Part shown: piece by piece, positions 17,260 through 24,397 of the stretch
How the letters are laid out: each line of letters starts with the position of its first letter
Numbering within the stretch: the stretch's first letter is position 1
Assembly: GCA_964439215.1 (NCBI GenBank)
Contig: CAYTNY010000019.1
Span: forward strand, 1 to 32,715
Reading direction: 5' to 3'
Length of the DNA: 32,715 nucleotides
DNA from: CAYTNY01 sp964439215
GTDB taxonomy: Bacteria; Oederibacteriota; PGYV01; CAYTNY01
Program-made: the position numbers and the translations under genes
The notes under the pieces: generated by a model
Told to the model about the DNA's origin: nothing
Database searches by the model: none
The model's input: the letters and a program-made list of their open reading frames with translations, nothing else

Positions 17260-17324
17260 TGTTAAAGCATTGCTTTTAAAAGTCTTTAATTAACTTGAAA
17301 ATAAGGCGGAGCGCAAAGTCAATG

Positions 17325-17408
17325 GAACCTGCGCATATGTGTGTCTGCGGGTTTAAAGCAAAAGGCCGGAACGCGGCAGGCCGTGTTCCCTGCACAAAAA
17401 CTGCGGAA
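17325..17408 (-). repeat. Intergenic repeat family, inverted copy
   Basis: Read on the - strand, this stretch matches 19440-19525: it starts TTCCGCAGTTTTT, continues through a GGAACACG...GTTCC hairpin and GGCCTTT, and ends with CCCGC.GACA and a CACAT/CAGG tail. A hand alignment gives roughly 84% identity over the first 57 columns, then a gapped tail. It occupies the middle of the 377-bp spacer 17189-17565, which otherwise holds two promoters and no credible gene. Confidence 0.72.
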
Positions 17409-17506
17409 TCTGAAAAAAGGCCTTAAAAATAAAGCGGAAAATCGTTTTGCTGATGTTTTGGAAAGCGGCGGCTTGGTATAAACGCCGGCAAAAAACATAA
17501 AAAAAC

Positions 17507-17535
17507 TTGAAAAAAAGATTTAAAAGTAGTAGTAT
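17507..17535 (+). promoter_or_regulatory. Candidate promoter for prfB
   Basis: TTGAAA (17507-17512) and TAGTAT (17530-17535) are separated by 17 bp, giving a predicted leader of about 25 nt with GGAGG 6-10 nt before the GTG start. The spacing is ideal and the -10 box has one mismatch. The prfB operon would then be divergent from pheT. Confidence 0.6.
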
Positions 17536-17565
17536 CTTTGAAAACGTATATGCAGGAGGATTAAA

Positions 17566-18676
17566 GTGGAAATAAGAGAGATCAAAGAAAATGTGGAAAA
17601 TATAAAACAGAGGATATCAAAGATCCGGGTGTATCTTTGACCTGCCTCACAGGCTTAAAAAAAAGGAAGAACTTGAAGCGCAGACCCGGGAGCCGGAATT
17701 CTGGAAAGACAATGAAAGGGCCAAAAGGGTTCAGGCTGAGATAAAAACGGTTAATAATGACAAGAAAACAGCTGATGAAATACAAAAGCAGTTTGAAGAA
17801 GTTGAAGTAACGCTTGAACTCGCAAATGAGGATGATTCGCTTGAAAACGAGCTGAAAGAGAAATATAAGGTTCTTTTGAAATATCTTGAAAAAGTTGAAT
17901 TCAAGCTCCTTTTAAACGAGCCTTTTGACAGAAATAACGCCATAGTAACGATACATTCCGGCGCCGGCGGAACAGAAGCCTGTGACTGGGTTTCCATGCT
18001 GTTCCGGATGTATTCAATGTGGTGTGAAAAAAAAGGGTTTGGCATAAATGTTACGGACGAACTTCCCGGCGAAGAAGCGGGAATAAAGAATATTACTTTT
18101 GAGGTTTTTGGTGATTTTGCTTTTGGATATTTCAAAGCGGAAAAAGGAGTGCACAGGCTGGTGAGGATATCTCCCTTTGATTCAAATAAGAGAAGGCATA
18201 CTTCTTTTGCCTCGCTTGAGGTTGTTCCTGAAATAGATGAAAGTATTAACATAGACATTAAGGATGAAGACCTGAGAATAGATACATACAGGGCTTCCGG
18301 CGCGGGCGGGCAGCACGTGAACACAACTGATTCAGCGGTTAGAATCACTCATGTTCCCACAAATGTAATAGTTACCTGCCAGAATGAGCGTTCTCAGATA
18401 AAAAACAGGGCAACAGCAATGAAGATACTTAAGGCGAGGCTCTTTGCCCGTGAAGAGGAAATAAAGCGCGAAGCAGCGGAAAAGGCGGCCGGCGACAAAA
18501 AAACCATAGGATGGGGCAGTCAGATACGGTCCTATGTTTTTCATCCTTATAAAATGATAAAAGACCTGAGAACAGGATACGAAAGAGGGGATGTTGATAA
18601 GGTTATGGGCGGCGATCTGGACAGGTATGTGGAGGAATTTTTAAAGTTAAAGGCGGAGGAAAATGCAAAAAATTGA
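17566..18676 (+). CDS. prfB: Peptide chain release factor 2 (RF2), programmed +1 frameshift
   Basis: RF2 ends translation at UGA and UAA. Translation starts at GTG 17566 (GGAGG upstream), reads 24 codons to an in-frame UGA at 17638-17640, and must shift +1 at CUU to continue as GAC CTG CCT to 18676, for a total of 369 aa. The E. coli in-frame UGA is at the similar codon 26. RF2 identity is shown by the SPF recognition tripeptide at about 202-204 and the GGQ catalytic motif at about 247-249. An annotation using only uninterrupted frames would start wrongly at the internal ATG 17876 and lose the N-terminal domain. The gene overlaps the next one by 14 bp. Confidence 0.95.
17626..17641 (+). promoter_or_regulatory. 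prfB autoregulatory +1 frameshift site
   Basis: The slippery core UAU CUU UGA C (17632-17641) is identical to the classical site. RF2 shortage slows termination at UGA and favours slippage of the CUU-decoding tRNA into UUU. The upstream SD-like element that stimulates shifting is normally AGGGGG; here the six bases before UAU are CGGGUG, which pair less well with the anti-SD in the same register. A GGUG:CACC pairing is possible two bases further upstream. Confidence 0.92.
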
Positions 18677-19349
18677 TATTAAACTTAAGTTTGCGGCTCT
18701 TATACCGGAATTTATAAGCCAATTCTTGTCAACAGAGTATATTGACAAAGACAGTTTTAACTGTATGGCGCTGGAGGATGTAAGAGAGGCGGTGTCAGGC
18801 GCGGCGGATCCCGGGTTTGACGAGATGAAGAGATTTTTATCCACGGAAACTTCTTCCATGTATGAAAAACTGAAAGACAGCGGTGAACTGTCAAAAGAAG
18901 AAAAAATATCAGGAATGATGGAAATACTGGATTCTGAAATAAATGAAGTTGATGAAAAATATTATCATGTATATACCGCGCAGGAGCTTAAGCATATATT
19001 CAACCTGATGATATATAATATAGATATCCTGCATAAAAGGTATACGGATGAAACAGGGCTGAATATGGAGCTTGTGATAGGTTTTAAGCTCAACCCTGAT
19101 ATAGGCGGGGAAGAGGCCAATATGGTGGTGGAATTTCTTCCCGAAGGCGAAGAGTCAAGCGCGCCCGTTGAAGCGGATTTTTTTGTTCCCATTGAGGACA
19201 GCAGAGTCAGCGGCGGTATAACCGCAAGAGTGTTTTTTATAGTGGAAAAGAAAAACGAGGAGAAATTCAGGGAAATATTCAGGAATATAACGGATATTAT
19301 AGAATTAAAAAATATTGAAAATAATGAAAGCCGAAAAAATCTGAACTAG
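18663..19349 (+). CDS. Conserved-looking soluble protein coupled to prfB, unknown function
   Basis: I do not recognise this 228-aa protein. It begins MQKIDIKLKFAALIPEF, has no signal peptide or membrane segment, is acidic overall, and appears alpha-helical in the first two thirds with a beta-rich part near 135-200. Its ATG lies 14 bp inside the end of prfB in another frame, with GGCGGAGG just before it, so it is very probably translated together with RF2. The coding pattern is like its neighbours. The stop is followed by the repeat-containing spacer. Confidence 0.8.
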   Translation: MQKIDIKLKFAALIPEFISQFLSTEYIDKDSFNCMALEDVREAVSGAADPGFDEMKRFLSTETSSMYEKLKDSGELSKEEKISGMMEILDSEINEVDEKYYHVYTAQELKHIFNLMIYNIDILHKRYTDETGLNMELVIGFKLNPDIGGEEANMVVEFLPEGEESSAPVEADFFVPIEDSRVSGGITARVFFIVEKKNEEKFREIFRNITDIIELKNIENNESRKNLN

Positions 19350-19411
19350 CAGCCCCACCAAAACCCCACTTTTCACGCAGGCCCCCCCTGCCGCATTCCG
19401 TTTGTTTTACC

Positions 19412-19542
19412 CCCGCGGACAAGCACACATGCATACAGGTTCCGCAGTTTTTACGTAGGGAACACGCACTGCCGTGTTCCGGCCTTTGATTTTAAAACCC
19501 GCGGACAAGCACACATGCACACAGGCCCCGCTGTTTTTATGT
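19412..19542 (+). repeat. Intergenic repeat family, forward copy with partial tandem duplication
   Basis: The 301-bp spacer 19350-19650 has no credible gene. It contains the forward copy of the repeat (19440-19525) matching the inverted copy at 17325-17408. A unit CCCGCGGACAAGCACACATG plus a CAGG...CCGC(A/T)GTTTTTA(C/T)GT tail occurs twice with an 86-bp period (from 19412 and 19498). Between the two lies a perfect 8-bp hairpin: GGAACACG 19459-19466 with CGTGTTCC 19473-19480. The 5' part (19350-19410) is C-rich and featureless. Confidence 0.72.
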
Positions 19543-19575
19543 TTTTGCCAACCCTCCTGCCGCCCACAAACCGTC

Positions 19576-19604
19576 TTTACAACATCCTTTCATTATGTTA
19601 ATAT
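19576..19604 (+). promoter_or_regulatory. Candidate promoter for the lysA-dap operon
   Basis: TTTACA (19576-19581) and TAATAT (19599-19604) are separated by 17 bp, about 47 bp before the lysA ATG. The -10 region lies in a CATTATG..AATAT sequence that recurs before dapA. No lysine riboswitch is apparent; the predicted leader of about 40 nt is too short for one. Confidence 0.62.
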
Positions 19605-19650
19605 TTCAAAACCTTTAGAAGGATTAAATTTTAAATACAGGAGCGGATAA

Positions 19651-20901
19651 ATGGATTACTTTAATTATAAAAAAGGTGTTTTACACGCTGAAGATGTTGA
19701 TGTGAATGTGCTGGCGAAAAAATACAAAACCCCGCTGTATGTTTACAGCCGCAGGACAATGACAGAGCACTTTAAAAAGATAAAAAACGCGTTTTCGGAC
19801 ATAGACCCGCTTATATGCTATTCTGTCAAGGCAAATTCCGCGCTGTCTGTAATGAATGTACTGAAAAAAGAGGGTGCGGGCTTTGATATTGTTTCGGGCG
19901 GCGAACTGTTCAGGGCCCTGGAAATAGGCGCTGACCCCGGGAAGATCGTTTATGCGGGAGTTGGGAAAACAAAAAAAGAGATAGAATACGCCGTAAAATC
20001 AAAAATACTGATGTTCAATGTAGAAAGCAAAAATGAACTGAAAATGATCAATGAAACCGGAAAAAGGCTGAAGAAAAAAATAGACGTGGCGCTCAGGGTA
20101 AATCCTGATGTTGACGCGCTTACCCATGAATACATAACAACCGGAAAAAAAGAAAATAAATTCGGGATAGACCTTATTCTTGCGAAAAGCCTGTTTACGG
20201 CGGGCAAAAGATATAAACATGTCAATATAATAGGCGTTGATATGCATATAGGATCGCAGATTACGACTTTTCAGCCTTATGTTGACGCTGTTTCCAGGGT
20301 AACGAAGTTTATAGACGACATACGCAGACAGGGTGTTGATATACGGTACCTGAATATCGGCGGCGGAATGGGCATAATATACGATGATGAAAAACCCGCC
20401 ACAGCCGACATATTCGCGAAAGCCGTAAAGCCATATATATCCGGGGCAGATGTGAAACTTATTCTTGAACCGGGCAGATTTATAATGGGCAACGCGGGTA
20501 TTCTGGTCAGCACCGTCACATACAATAAAAAAGGAATAAAAAAGAATTTTCTTATTGCTGACGCCGGCATGAATGACCTGATAAGGCCGAGCCTGTATCA
20601 GGCTTATCATAAAATAATACCCGTTAACGCAAAAAGAGGAAAACTTGAGTATTATGATGTTGTGGGCCCCATATGCGAGAGCGGAGATTTTCTCGGCAAG
20701 TCAAGGCATCTGCCTGCCATAGAGGAAGGCAGTCTTATAGCGGTCAGGAGCGCCGGGGCGTATGCGTCTTCCATGGCTTCAAACTATAATTCCAGGCCCA
20801 GAGCCGCGGAAGTAATGGTAAAAGGCTCAAGAGCGGTTCTTATAAAAGAACGCGAAACATACGAGGATCTTATAAGAAGGGAAAAGAAAGCGAATATTTA
20901 A
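19651..20901 (+). CDS. lysA: Diaminopimelate decarboxylase
   Basis: LysA catalyses the last step of lysine synthesis, PLP-dependent decarboxylation of meso-diaminopimelate. The 416-aa protein has the PLP lysine K60 in CYSVKAN, HIGSQ at 199-203, the glycine-rich phosphate loop GGGMG at 237-241, EPGRF at 273-277 and the catalytic-site Cys at 342 in GPICESGD. All expected residues are present and the length is normal. GGAGCGG precedes the ATG. It is the first gene of the DAP operon, which then gives dapF after 28 bp. Confidence 0.97.
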   Translation: MDYFNYKKGVLHAEDVDVNVLAKKYKTPLYVYSRRTMTEHFKKIKNAFSDIDPLICYSVKANSALSVMNVLKKEGAGFDIVSGGELFRALEIGADPGKIVYAGVGKTKKEIEYAVKSKILMFNVESKNELKMINETGKRLKKKIDVALRVNPDVDALTHEYITTGKKENKFGIDLILAKSLFTAGKRYKHVNIIGVDMHIGSQITTFQPYVDAVSRVTKFIDDIRRQGVDIRYLNIGGGMGIIYDDEKPATADIFAKAVKPYISGADVKLILEPGRFIMGNAGILVSTVTYNKKGIKKNFLIADAGMNDLIRPSLYQAYHKIIPVNAKRGKLEYYDVVGPICESGDFLGKSRHLPAIEEGSLIAVRSAGAYASSMASNYNSRPRAAEVMVKGSRAVLIKERETYEDLIRREKKANI

Positions 20902-20929
20902 CCGCTGTTTTGAAAGGAGCGCTGAAAAA

Positions 20930-21775
20930 ATGAAACAGAAGATACCGTTTATGAAAATGTCAGGGGCGGGTAATGATTTTATAGCTGTGGATAATTATGA
21001 CAAGCAGATAAAGCTGGCAAAAAAAGAGGTGGCCGCGGTATGCAGCCGCAAGTTTTCCGTGGGAGCGGACGGGCTTATTCTTCTTGAAAAAACCGATAAA
21101 AGCGGATTTGATTTTTATATGAAGTTTTATAACAGCGACGGGTCATTGGCGGAGATGTGCGGCAATGCGGCGCGCTGTATATGCCGGTTTGCTTATATTA
21201 CGGGCAGGGCCGGAGCGGTTGTGAGATTTCTGGCCGCTGACGGGCCCCATACGGGAATTGTAAGAAAAAACGGAGATGTAAAGCTTGAAATGACGGAACC
21301 CGCCGGACTTAAGGAAAATATAAGCGTAAAAGCAGCGGGAAAGGTTTTTAAAGGCGGTTTTGTAAATACCGGAGTGCCGCATTTTGTTACAGAGACTGCG
21401 GGCCTTGAGAAAATGGATATTTTAAAACCCGGAAGAGAAATAAGATTTCACAAAAAATTCGCGCCCAAAGGCGCCAATGCCATGTTTATACGGAAAAAAG
21501 GGAAAACCGGATATATGATACGTTCTTATGAGAGGGGAGTGGAAGGCGAGACATTGGCATGCGGAACAGGAGCGACAGCCGCGGCAATAATTCTTCATTC
21601 CCGAAAAAAAGCAAAGAGCCCGGTTGTGTTTTACGCAAAAGGCGGGGTGCTTAAGATAAGCTTTAACTATACGGAAGGGAAATACACGGATGTTTTTCTT
21701 GAAGGAAACGCGAGAATGATCTCGGCGGGGTATATTCTGCCCGAGGCGTTCCGGGTAAATACGGCAGAAAAATAA
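20930..21775 (+). CDS. dapF: Diaminopimelate epimerase
   Basis: DapF converts LL-diaminopimelate to the meso form, the substrate of LysA and of peptidoglycan ligases. It is a PLP-independent two-cysteine racemase: C77 in EMCGNAARC and C211 in LACGTGATA are the acid/base pair, with the N-terminal KMSGAGNDF motif and GADGL both present. The 281-aa length is normal. AAAGGAGCG precedes the ATG. DapL makes LL-DAP directly, so LL to meso conversion by DapF is required; its presence in the same operon as dapL is coherent. Confidence 0.97.
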   Translation: MKQKIPFMKMSGAGNDFIAVDNYDKQIKLAKKEVAAVCSRKFSVGADGLILLEKTDKSGFDFYMKFYNSDGSLAEMCGNAARCICRFAYITGRAGAVVRFLAADGPHTGIVRKNGDVKLEMTEPAGLKENISVKAAGKVFKGGFVNTGVPHFVTETAGLEKMDILKPGREIRFHKKFAPKGANAMFIRKKGKTGYMIRSYERGVEGETLACGTGATAAAIILHSRKKAKSPVVFYAKGGVLKISFNYTEGKYTDVFLEGNARMISAGYILPEAFRVNTAEK

Positions 21776-21797
21776 GGCAATACATTATGCCGGAAGC

Positions 21798-21809
21798 ATT
21801 ATGCATAAT
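21798..21809. other. Perfect 12-bp palindrome between dapF and dapA
   Basis: ATTATGCATAAT is a perfect palindrome in the 54-bp gap before dapA. CATTATG also occurs 14 bp upstream (21783-21789), and a TAATAT follows within the palindrome end. It may be an operator or an internal promoter element, but no good -35 box accompanies it. Confidence 0.4.
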
Positions 21810-21829
21810 ATATTTAAGGAGGTTCTGAT

Positions 21830-22708
21830 ATGTTTGAAGGCTCATATGTCGCGATTGTAACACCATTTAAGAACGGAAAAATAGACGAGGAAGCATTTGC
21901 GCGTCTCATAGAAATGCACGCGAATGCGGGGACAGACGGTATTCTGCCGTGCGGAACAACGGGAGAATCGCCGGTTCTTACGCAGAAAGAGCACGAAGAT
22001 GTTATTTCAATGACTGTCAGGCTTGTAAACAAAAGAATGAAAGTAATGGCGGGGACAGGCTCCAACTGTACAGCCGAAGCCGTGGAGTACACTAAGTCCG
22101 CGGAAAAAGCAGGAGCGGACGCGGCGCTTGTTGTAAATCCTTATTATAATAAACCCGGACAGAGAGGTCTTTATGAGCATTTTAAAACAATTGCCCGGTC
22201 CGTAAAGATCCCGATTATTGTTTACAATATACAGTCGCGGACATCCGTTAATGTTGAGACTTCAACGCTTGAGAAACTCGCGGAAATAGAGAACATAAAA
22301 GGAGTAAAGGAAGCAAGCGGCAGTCTTTCGCAGATGAGTGATGTCATAAGGCGCTGCGGCGATGATTTTGATGTGCTCTCCGGAGACGACGCTCTGACGC
22401 TTCCGCTTTTGGCGGTGGGCGGAAAAGGAATTATTTCCGTTGCGGCGAATATAATACCGCAGGATGTGAAGGCGCTGGTTGAAGCTTTCAACAAAAACGA
22501 TATAAAGGAAGCGCGCAGGCTGCACAATAAAATGGCGCCTCTTGTAAAAGCTATGTTCTGTGAAACAAATCCCGTGCCATTAAAGGCGGCAATGGCCATG
22601 ATGGGAATGATAGAGCCGGAAATCAGGCTGCCCCTCACGGAGCCGTCTGATGAGAATAAGGCGCTGATAAAAAAAGCGCTTGAGGATTACGGACTGAAAG
22701 TAAAATGA
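21830..22708 (+). CDS. dapA: 4-hydroxy-tetrahydrodipicolinate synthase
   Basis: DapA condenses pyruvate with aspartate semialdehyde, the entry to the DAP pathway. The 292-aa TIM barrel carries CGTTGESP at 41-48 (catalytic Thr), Tyr132 in VYN and the Schiff-base Lys160 in GVKEASG. The usual YNVPGRT segment reads YNIQSRTSVN here, a variation near but not in the catalytic residues; the substrate-binding Arg is kept. A strong AAGGAGG lies 8 nt before the ATG. Position in the operon supports DapA over other members of the family, such as sialate lyases. Confidence 0.95.
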   Translation: MFEGSYVAIVTPFKNGKIDEEAFARLIEMHANAGTDGILPCGTTGESPVLTQKEHEDVISMTVRLVNKRMKVMAGTGSNCTAEAVEYTKSAEKAGADAALVVNPYYNKPGQRGLYEHFKTIARSVKIPIIVYNIQSRTSVNVETSTLEKLAEIENIKGVKEASGSLSQMSDVIRRCGDDFDVLSGDDALTLPLLAVGGKGIISVAANIIPQDVKALVEAFNKNDIKEARRLHNKMAPLVKAMFCETNPVPLKAAMAMMGMIEPEIRLPLTEPSDENKALIKKALEDYGLKVK

Positions 22709-22737
22709 TTTTTCTTTAAAAGCGGAAAATCACGCAC

Positions 22738-22757
22738 TGCGGCCTGTCCGGGCCGCA
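22738..22757. other. GC-rich hairpin between dapA and dapB
   Basis: TGCGGCC (22738-22744) pairs perfectly with GGCCGCA (22751-22757) across a 6-nt loop in the 90-bp gap. A run of four A residues follows rather than T, so it is not a + strand intrinsic terminator. It could shape mRNA stability. Confidence 0.4.
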
Positions 22758-22798
22758 AAACAGACCGAGGAAAAAAGTTATATAAACGGAGGATTAAA

Positions 22799-23575
22799 AT
22801 GGTTAAAATAGCGATACCCGGCGCCGCGGGCAGAATGGGCGAAGCCCTGATTGAAACCGCGGAAAAAACAGCGGGAATTGAAGCGTCTTTTCTTCTGGAA
22901 AGAAAAGGACATGAAGCCGTGGGAACAGAGATTAAAGGCCTGAAAGTTTCGGATGATCTGGATTCAAACACGGGCAGATTTGACGTGTTTGTGGATTTTA
23001 CGGTTCCCAAAGCCAGTATTGAAAACCTGAAAATACTTGTCCGTGAAAAAAAGGCTCTTGTTCTGGCGACTACGGGATTTAATAAAGAGGAGCTTGCGGA
23101 AATAGAAGAGGCGTCCAAAATAATACCGGTGGTTTTTGCCTCAAATTACAGCGTGGGCGTAAATGTAATGTGGAAAGTTTTAAAGGATATGACGAAAATA
23201 ATGAAAGAAGATTATGATATTGATATAGTGGAATCCCATCACAGGCATAAAAAAGACGCGCCGTCGGGCACTGCGGTAACCTGCGCGGAAGTTATAATGA
23301 ATGAAAAAGAGCTTGATTATGAAAAAAATGTGGTATACGGACGTTCGGGAAGGGATAATGAAAGGAACCGTGGCCAGCTTGGAGTCCTTGCGGTCCGCGG
23401 CGGAGGTGTTATAGGGGAGCATACGGTTATTTACGCGGGCGATGAGGATAAACTTGAATTAAAACATACATCGTTTTCCAGAAAGACCTTTGCTTCCGGA
23501 GCGTTAAAAGCAGCTGTATTTGCCGCGGGAAAAAAACCGGGGCTTTACGGAATGGATGAAGTTCTGGGTTTTTAA
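22799..23575 (+). CDS. dapB: 4-hydroxy-tetrahydrodipicolinate reductase
   Basis: DapB reduces the DapA product with NAD(P)H to tetrahydrodipicolinate. The 258-aa protein has the dinucleotide motif GAAGRMG at 8-14, ATTGF at 90-94, and the catalytic segment ESHHRHKKDAPSGTA at 145-159, which contains the catalytic His and Lys. Length is normal. CGGAGG precedes the ATG by 6 nt. It follows dapA and is separated by 22 bp from an FAH-family gene. Confidence 0.97.
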   Translation: MVKIAIPGAAGRMGEALIETAEKTAGIEASFLLERKGHEAVGTEIKGLKVSDDLDSNTGRFDVFVDFTVPKASIENLKILVREKKALVLATTGFNKEELAEIEEASKIIPVVFASNYSVGVNVMWKVLKDMTKIMKEDYDIDIVESHHRHKKDAPSGTAVTCAEVIMNEKELDYEKNVVYGRSGRDNERNRGQLGVLAVRGGGVIGEHTVIYAGDEDKLELKHTSFSRKTFASGALKAAVFAAGKKPGLYGMDEVLGF

Positions 23576-23597
23576 AAAAAATATGAGAGGCTGATAA

Positions 23598-24362
23598 ATG
23601 GCGCGGTTCGTGAGGTTTTTAAAAGATGAAGAAGAGGGCCCTTTGTGGGGGCTTGTCAATAACGACAATAATTTCCTTGAAATTGAGGGAGATAAATTTA
23701 CAAGATACAATGTTACGGACAGGGAAATTGATCCGAAAACAGTAAAGATACTTCCGCCCTGTATGCCCGGGAAAATAGTATGTGCGGGCCTGAATTATAT
23801 GAAGCACGCCGAGGAAATGAAAATGGAGCCGCCAAAAGAGCCGGTTCTTTTCATTAAAACCCCAAATACCGTGATCGGACACGAAGAAAAAATAATACTG
23901 CCGGAAATAAGCGCGCGGGTTGATTATGAGGCGGAGCTTGCGGTAATAATAAAAAATGACATCAAGAATATTGATGAAGATGAAGTTGAGAAAAACATAG
24001 TGGGTTATACCTGTTTCAATGATGTTACGGCCAGAGATATTCAGAAAACAGACGGACAGTGGACAAGAGCAAAATGTTTTGATACGTTCGGCCCTTTGGG
24101 GCCTTATGTCACCAGAAAAATAGACCCTGACAGCGCTGAAATAAGGCTGCTTTTAAACGGGGAGGAAAAACAGAGCTCAAATACATCTGATTTTATTTTT
24201 AAAACGAATTTTCTGGTGAGTTATATATCAAAAATGATGACGCTGAAAAGAGGGGATGTCGTAACAACCGGCACTCCTTCGGGAATAGGGCCGATGAAAA
24301 AAGGCGACAAAATTGAAGTGGAGATAGAAGGAATCGGCAGGCTTGTGAATTATGCCGGATAA
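23598..24362 (+). CDS. Fumarylacetoacetate hydrolase (FAH) family protein
   Basis: This 254-aa protein belongs to the FAH fold (FAHD1/YcgM-like). It has the metal ligands in the usual order: E111 and E113 in DYEAELAVI and D142 in NDVTARD, followed by QWTRAKCFDTFGPLGP. The end (RGDVVTTGTPSGIGPM) is the typical GTP-loop-like FAH signature. Family members act as acylpyruvate hydrolases, oxaloacetate decarboxylases or 2-keto-diacid hydrolases; the substrate cannot be read here. It lies between dapB and dapL with short gaps, so it is co-transcribed with lysine genes although the pathway has no known step for it. GAGAGG precedes the start. Confidence 0.92.
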   Translation: MARFVRFLKDEEEGPLWGLVNNDNNFLEIEGDKFTRYNVTDREIDPKTVKILPPCMPGKIVCAGLNYMKHAEEMKMEPPKEPVLFIKTPNTVIGHEEKIILPEISARVDYEAELAVIIKNDIKNIDEDEVEKNIVGYTCFNDVTARDIQKTDGQWTRAKCFDTFGPLGPYVTRKIDPDSAEIRLLLNGEEKQSSNTSDFIFKTNFLVSYISKMMTLKRGDVVTTGTPSGIGPMKKGDKIEVEIEGIGRLVNYAG

Positions 24363-24397
24363 AAAAAACAGAAAAACACAAAAGACGGAGGTGTGAA

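Noticed and set aside
17189..17565. T-box or other riboswitch before pheT or prfB
   Set aside because: Predicted leaders are about 45 and 25 nt, too short, and no T-box core sequence is seen.
17638..17640. In-frame UGA in prfB as a pseudogene mutation
   Set aside because: It lies in the conserved UAUCUUUGAC frameshift context and the +1 frame continues as full-length RF2.
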